Assembly: GCA_033762735.1 (NCBI GenBank)
Contig: JANRLJ010000190.1
Location: 1-64,000 of the forward strand
DNA from: JANRLJ01 sp033762735
GTDB lineage: Bacteria; Chloroflexota; Anaerolineae; Aggregatilineales; Phototrophicaceae
Direction of reading: 5' to 3'
DNA: 64,000 bases
Shown: positions 59,526 through 64,000 of the stretch, piece after piece
How positions within the stretch are numbered: position 1 is the stretch's first letter
Layout of the letters: each line of letters begins with the position of its first letter
Translations under genes and position numbers: made by a program
The notes under the pieces: generated by a model
What the model was told of the DNA's origin: nothing
What the model saw: the letters and a program-made list of their open reading frames with translations, nothing else
Databases searched by the model: none

Positions 59526-61736
59526 CTATTCCAGCGAAAACACGTTCACGGCCCCGTCCCCACCAGCCGAAACCAGATAGTTCCCGGTCGGTGAGAATTT
59601 CACGTCGAAAACCCAACCGCTGTGCACTCCGTTTTCGGCCACGATTTCACCGTTGAACACATCCCACACCATCATCTGATTTGCCCGATCCCCGGAAGCG
59701 AGAAACGCACCGTCCGGGCTAAACCCAATGCTTTCCAGTTCGCGTGCGCTCCCGTCGAGAACGCGAATCAAGTCGCCCGTCTCCGCGTTCCACAGCCGAA
59801 TCGTACCGTCGATCCCTCCCGACCCGACGATGTTTTCCAGCGGATGAAACGCGACCGACCGAACCTCGCCTGTGTGTCCGGTCAATGTCAACCGCTGACC
59901 TGTAACAAGATTCCACACCATCACGGTTGAATCGGTCGAGCCGGAAACGAGCAGTGTATCGTCGTTGTTAAAGGCCACACTCAGGATGCGGCTGGTGTGG
60001 CCTTCCAGCGACGCCTGGAGTGTACCTGTTTCCATGTCCCACAGATGCACTGAAGTGTCCTCTCCGGTTAATGCAAGCAGCGTCCCGGCATGGTTAAAAG
60101 CCAGCCCGCGAACTTCGCCTGTTTGTAATGATAAGACAAAGCGTGTCTGCTCAGCCACAAGATCCCACAGCCGAGCCGTGCCATCAGCGCTGCCCGATGC
60201 CAGTTGAAGACCATCAGGGCTAAAGGCGAGGGTATGCACCGTATCGGTATGTCCTTCAAGCGTCTGGAGCCGCTGCTGTGTGGCGATGTCCCAGATTTCA
60301 ATCGCAAATGTCCCGTTACTGAAAGCGATGCGCTGCCCGGTTGGATCAATCGCGACACTGCGCACCGTCAGCGCGTTTGCTGAAAAAGAATGGAACAATT
60401 GCAGATCAGGCGCGGTGGAAACAAGCGCAATTGTGGGCGTTGCGTTTCTCTGCTCACTCCCGAAAACAGGAAGGACGGAAACAGCGGATAAATCCAGCCC
60501 TGGCGTCGCCGCAGCATCAGGAACAGCGGCAGGTGTGATTTCGGCTTCCAGTGCCTCCGACGTCACAATCATCACGGTTGTTTGCGCGGGGCGGGTCATG
60601 GCGAAAGCCAGCAGCGCAACTGTCATCAGACCCAGCAGCGCCAATCCACCACCCAGGCCGATAAGGAGAGCGGTTTGCCTTGAGCGACGAGGGGATGATG
60701 GCCTCGGTGCAGACAAACGGCGAGTTCCTGCGTCAGGAAAGTTTCGCACCGACGATGGGGATGACAGCGGCGAAGGCACCGAGGGTGAATGGCTCGGCAC
60801 GGTGACTTCGACCGTTTCTGATAGCGGGTAGTTCACAAATTCAGGTGGAGTCGTACTCAGGGCGGAGCGCTCAATTTCCTCAGCAAATGCCTTTACGAAA
60901 TCCAGCACCGAACCAAACCGATCCTGCGATAGCTTCGCCAGCGCCTTTTGCACGATTCCTTCAAGCTGCGGTGATACATCGGGGCGGAAGCGAGAAATCG
61001 GGGCAGGTGTGGTATCAAGATGCTGATACATCAGCCCATGTGAGGAAGGCGCATCGAACGGCAGTCGGCCTGTCAGCAGCAGATAGGCGACAACCCCCAG
61101 CCCATATTGATCCGCTGCGGGCGACAGGGTTTCGCCGCGCCACTGTTCGTGTGCCATATAATCCGGCGTCCCGACAACCATGTGCGGATGGGTCAGGTTC
61201 AAACCACCATCCAGCAGCTTGGCGATACCGAAGTCGGTCAGGTAAGGCTGTCCCTGCCCATCAAACAGGATATTGCTGGCTTTGACATCCCGATGCAGGA
61301 CACCGCGTGAATGGGCATAAGCCAGTGCATCGGCAATTGGGGCGATGATCTGCGTCACTTCAGGCAGCGATGGCAGCCGCCTCTGCTGATGAAACCGCAG
61401 AATATGATCTTCCAGCGTACCGCCTGTCATCAACCGTGTGACCAGAAAAGAGACATCGTCAATTACGCCGAAATCGTAAAAGGGTACGATGTTCGGATGC
61501 TTGAGAGACGCCATCGTCCGCGCTTCCAACCGAAAACGCTGGGTGAGGTTATAGCGCTCCGCACCGTCGTTTATCGTTAGAATTTTGACCGCGACCGGAC
61601 GATGATAGCGCGTGTCATACCCCCGGTAGACTGCGCTCATCGCGCCTTTGCCCAGCAATTCGAATAACTGATAGGGGCCGAGCATCTGCCCTGCAAAGCA
61701 ATCGGAAGTTGAGGTACTCGGCGGCTGAGATACCAT
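59526..61736 (-). CDS. Membrane Ser/Thr protein kinase with extracytoplasmic WD40 propeller
   Basis: A 736-residue protein. A Hanks-type kinase fills residues 20-280: glycine loop ELLGKGAMSAVYRGYD, ATP Lys in VAVKIL, catalytic LHRDVKASNILF and LTDFGIAKLLDGG. A Ser/Pro-rich linker (about 285-355) leads to one membrane helix (LLIGLGGGLALLGLMTVALLAF), then seven WD40 repeats (for example LAFSPDGLQLASGSADGTARLWD) from about 455 to the end. The propeller would lie outside the cytoplasm and may sense a ligand. Start taken at ATG 61736, seven bases past the stop of the xylanase fusion gene, so both are probably co-transcribed. Confidence 0.9.
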   Translation of the reverse strand: MVSQPPSTSTSDCFAGQMLGPYQLFELLGKGAMSAVYRGYDTRYHRPVAVKILTINDGAERYNLTQRFRLEARTMASLKHPNIVPFYDFGVIDDVSFLVTRLMTGGTLEDHILRFHQQRRLPSLPEVTQIIAPIADALAYAHSRGVLHRDVKASNILFDGQGQPYLTDFGIAKLLDGGLNLTHPHMVVGTPDYMAHEQWRGETLSPAADQYGLGVVAYLLLTGRLPFDAPSSHGLMYQHLDTTPAPISRFRPDVSPQLEGIVQKALAKLSQDRFGSVLDFVKAFAEEIERSALSTTPPEFVNYPLSETVEVTVPSHSPSVPSPLSSPSSVRNFPDAGTRRLSAPRPSSPRRSRQTALLIGLGGGLALLGLMTVALLAFAMTRPAQTTVMIVTSEALEAEITPAAVPDAAATPGLDLSAVSVLPVFGSEQRNATPTIALVSTAPDLQLFHSFSANALTVRSVAIDPTGQRIAFSNGTFAIEIWDIATQQRLQTLEGHTDTVHTLAFSPDGLQLASGSADGTARLWDLVAEQTRFVLSLQTGEVRGLAFNHAGTLLALTGEDTSVHLWDMETGTLQASLEGHTSRILSVAFNNDDTLLVSGSTDSTVMVWNLVTGQRLTLTGHTGEVRSVAFHPLENIVGSGGIDGTIRLWNAETGDLIRVLDGSARELESIGFSPDGAFLASGDRANQMMVWDVFNGEIVAENGVHSGWVFDVKFSPTGNYLVSAGGDGAVNVFSLE

Positions 61737-61743
61737 CACATTG

Positions 61744-64000
61744 CTACCTTTCAACGATGTTCACCAGGGAATTCACAAGCGCATAATAGGCAGGTTTGGG
61801 GACATAGTCGGCATCGAACAGCAGGGGTTGATCAGGATAGCCCGTGTAACCGGGAATCCAGGTATAGCGGTCGGTAAAGCCCCACACGACAAATGCAGTA
61901 CAGGCCTGGGTCTGAAAGCAGAGATCAGCAATGGCCGCAAAATACTGTGCCTGCTGGCGAAGTTGTTCCTCCCTGGACAGATTGCTCCCCTGAAGCCGCA
62001 CATCCATTTCCGTGATCTGCACCTGTAAGCCCAGCGCGGTAATACGATTCAAATTCTGCTGCACGTCACCGACAGGAAGCGGGTGACTGATGGTGATGTG
62101 CATTTGCAGGCCGACACCATGAATGGGAATCCCCCGCTCAACCATCCCCTGTACCAGCGCATACACCGCTGTTGACTTTGGGGATAAGTCTTCGGTGTTG
62201 TAGTCGTTGTAGAACAGGATTGCCTGTGGGTCAGCCTCATGCGCGAACTGAAAGGCATAGTCGATGTATTCTGGGCCAATCCCGCGCAGCCACACACTGT
62301 CGCGCAGGGTTCCGTCCTCATTGAATGCCTCGTTGACCACATCCCACACGCGGATGCGTCCCTGATAGCGACCCACAACGGTGTGAATGTGTTCTCGCAG
62401 AATAGCGATCAGTTCATCTCGGCTGAATGTGCCGTTCTCCAGCCAGCCGGGTAACTGTCGATGCCATACGAGCGTATGTCCACGCACCTGCATCCCGTTG
62501 GCCTGGGCATAGTCCACAATGGAGTCGGCCTCGCTGAAGTTATAAGTGGTGCGGTCAGGGCGCAGCACATCCATTTTCAGGGATGTTTCCGGGGTGATGA
62601 GATTGAATTCCCGCCGCAGCACATCAGCATATGTGGGGTCGTTCCTCAGCGGATCAATGGCAACTGCGCTCCCGATAGCGATTCCTCGTGCCTCGGCTAA
62701 ACCCCGCAGCGATACAGCCGCCTCAGCCGAGGCGAAGGCGTCGGCAGCCTCGCCCCGCGTCGCCAGCGTTAGCTGGTCAGCCATTTGCTGAGGGGTGATC
62801 TGCACGTCAAGCAGCTGGCGCACAAGTTCAAGATAGGTGTTGGCAGCAGCAGGCGGCAGCGATTGATCGTAGTAAAGCTGCACAGCGGAAGCCTCCCGAA
62901 TCGTCTGTGACATGCGCTGCACCAGCGGATGCGCCAACTGCGCTTCATATCCATTCAATGCAGGGATAAAGCCCGCTGCAACCACCGCCTGCCCAAACTC
63001 CGGTGACGTCAGCAGTTCAACCAGAACGGCTGCTGTTTCGGGTGGCGCATGGTGAGAAACCGCGAACGCCTGGCCTGTCCCACCCAACAACGCATGTTGG
63101 TAGACCGGTGTTCCGGCTTCAAGCGTGGGAAAAGGCAGCACACTGATGGACTCGTCTACCAGGGTACTGTTCGCATTACGCAGGCCGGGAAGATTCCAAT
63201 CTCCCTGCAACTGCATGGCAGCCGTCCCCTGCGCCAACATCTGTTGAGCCTGGCCGTAATCAGTCTGGTTCAGGTTCGCCTCGAAGCAGCCCGCCTGAAC
63301 CGCCTGCAGAAGCAGATGACCTGCACGGGCGAAAATGGCATTGGTGTCGATGGGTGTCGTCGCAGAAGTTGAATCTTCCCAGGCACCCAGCCGCAGTGCC
63401 AGATAGTTCCACCACAGTCCGCCCGGCCAGCGCTGCTGGTTGCCAACCGCGACCGGGGTAATGCCCGCCTGCCGAAACACACCGCAGGCGTGGATCAACT
63501 GATCCCACGTCGTCGGCAGCTCAAGCTGATGCTGCATGAACAACGCCTGGTTGTACCATAGAAAAACGCCCGCCAGATTTGCCGGAACCGCATAAACCTG
63601 ATTGTCAAAGGTCGCGTTTGCAAGTGCCTGTGGCAGAAACGGGGAAGTCGTGCCGCTGCCCAGTTCAGGAATTGGACGCACCAACCCGGCCTCCAGATAA
63701 GTACGGAGCATCCCCCCGCCCCACGTCTGAAAGGCATCCGGCTGCTGGTCTGTCCCCATCACGGCTGCCAAGTGTGTCTGGAAGCTGGCATTATCAATCG
63801 CGTGTGCCTCAATAAGCACATTCGGGTGCGACGTGTTAAAACGCTCGATTGCGTCCTGCAGAACGGGATGAAAGGGGTCGCTGGGCGTGGCGATGTGCCA
63901 CAACCTGATCGTAACAGGTCGGTTTTGATCGGTCTGCCCCCCGGTGTTGAACGAAAGGGGCAGCCACACCATCATCAGACAGACAATAAGCGCACTAAAA
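61744..64000 (-). CDS. Fusion of ABC-type sugar-binding protein and GH10 xylanase (5-prime end outside window)
   Basis: The frame is open to the window edge; the last visible codons are hydrophobic (FSALIVCLMMVWLPLSF), so a signal peptide starting outside is likely. Counting from the ATG at 63975, residues 20-415 are a family 1 sugar-binding protein (FQTWGGGMLRTYLEAGLVRPI, then YYDQSLPPAAANTYLELVRQLL, in parts), close to the binding protein at 24.5 kb. Residues 422-743 are a GH10 xylanase with acid/base Glu549 (WDVVNEAF) and nucleophile Glu656 (VQITEMDVR). No linker is obvious. It could hold xylo-oligosaccharides released by its own catalytic half. The kinase gene follows. Confidence 0.92.
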   Translation of the reverse strand, partial: FSALIVCLMMVWLPLSFNTGGQTDQNRPVTIRLWHIATPSDPFHPVLQDAIERFNTSHPNVLIEAHAIDNASFQTHLAAVMGTDQQPDAFQTWGGGMLRTYLEAGLVRPIPELGSGTTSPFLPQALANATFDNQVYAVPANLAGVFLWYNQALFMQHQLELPTTWDQLIHACGVFRQAGITPVAVGNQQRWPGGLWWNYLALRLGAWEDSTSATTPIDTNAIFARAGHLLLQAVQAGCFEANLNQTDYGQAQQMLAQGTAAMQLQGDWNLPGLRNANSTLVDESISVLPFPTLEAGTPVYQHALLGGTGQAFAVSHHAPPETAAVLVELLTSPEFGQAVVAAGFIPALNGYEAQLAHPLVQRMSQTIREASAVQLYYDQSLPPAAANTYLELVRQLLDVQITPQQMADQLTLATRGEAADAFASAEAAVSLRGLAEARGIAIGSAVAIDPLRNDPTYADVLRREFNLITPETSLKMDVLRPDRTTYNFSEADSIVDYAQANGMQVRGHTLVWHRQLPGWLENGTFSRDELIAILREHIHTVVGRYQGRIRVWDVVNEAFNEDGTLRDSVWLRGIGPEYIDYAFQFAHEADPQAILFYNDYNTEDLSPKSTAVYALVQGMVERGIPIHGVGLQMHITISHPLPVGDVQQNLNRITALGLQVQITEMDVRLQGSNLSREEQLRQQAQYFAAIADLCFQTQACTAFVVWGFTDRYTWIPGYTGYPDQPLLFDADYVPKPAYYALVNSLVNIVER

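Overview
The window is 64 kb of GC-rich bacterial chromosome with no insertion sequence, phage or CRISPR signal. Several features suggest a Chloroflexota (Anaerolineae-like) host: the carrier-protein (LysW) lysine pathway, many carbohydrate ABC transporters whose binding proteins have typical AQ-type signal-peptide ends, a TPEAT-type tail on one binding protein, and a Ser/Thr kinase fused to WD40 repeats. The taxon is an inference; there is no rRNA here, only one tRNA (tRNA-Cys).

Layout. 1-0.7 kb: a decayed glycosyltransferase fragment. 0.7-4.7 kb: a FtsX/MacB-type exporter with a PadR regulator whose promoter carries a perfect operator. 5-9.7 kb: a Usp protein, a KimA-like permease and a KdpDE-like two-component pair. 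9.8-10.05 kb: a possible stand-alone RNA. 10.1-14.8 kb: sulfonate use (ssuE-C-B-A-D). 14.8-16.1 kb: a Tat-exported cyclase-family protein followed by tRNA-Cys. 16.1-23.1 kb: sulfate assimilation (cysH, cysC, sat, sulfate binding protein, cysT, cysW, cysA). 23.1-30.1 kb: LacI regulator, sugar ABC system and GH3 glycosidase. 30.8-36.3 kb: lysW-X-Y-Z-J-K. 36.4-46.3 kb: GH116, a second LacI regulator, a second sugar ABC system and a secreted GH10 xylanase with a CBM9-like domain. 46.3-51.3 kb: mixed genes. 51.3-58.9 kb: siroheme synthesis on the minus strand, and sulfite reductase with hemC-hemD-hemB on the plus strand. 59.5-64 kb: a kinase-WD40 protein and a fusion of a sugar-binding protein to a GH10 xylanase, cut by the window edge.

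The main discovery is a set of eight short leader ORFs too short for normal gene calling. Six are rich in cysteine codons and precede sulfur genes: ssuE, the cyclase/tRNA-Cys unit, the sulfate-binding protein gene, cysH (two in tandem) and sulfite reductase. Two are rich in lysine codons and stand in tandem before lysW. Most are followed by a strong intrinsic terminator, and for five of them I could read an alternative helix that pairs sequence at or just before the leader stop codon with the 5-prime arm of the terminator. This is the architecture expected for ribosome-mediated attenuation. The two Cys leaders without a clear terminator (ssuE, cysP) instead have a short sequence just after the Cys codons that can pair with the next gene's Shine-Dalgarno. 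Cysteine supply thus appears to be read by translation at five separate transcription points, and lysine supply by a double attenuator.

The second theme is xylan or similar plant polysaccharide use: two LacI-controlled ABC importers, GH3, GH116, two GH10 enzymes, and a binding protein physically fused to a xylanase.
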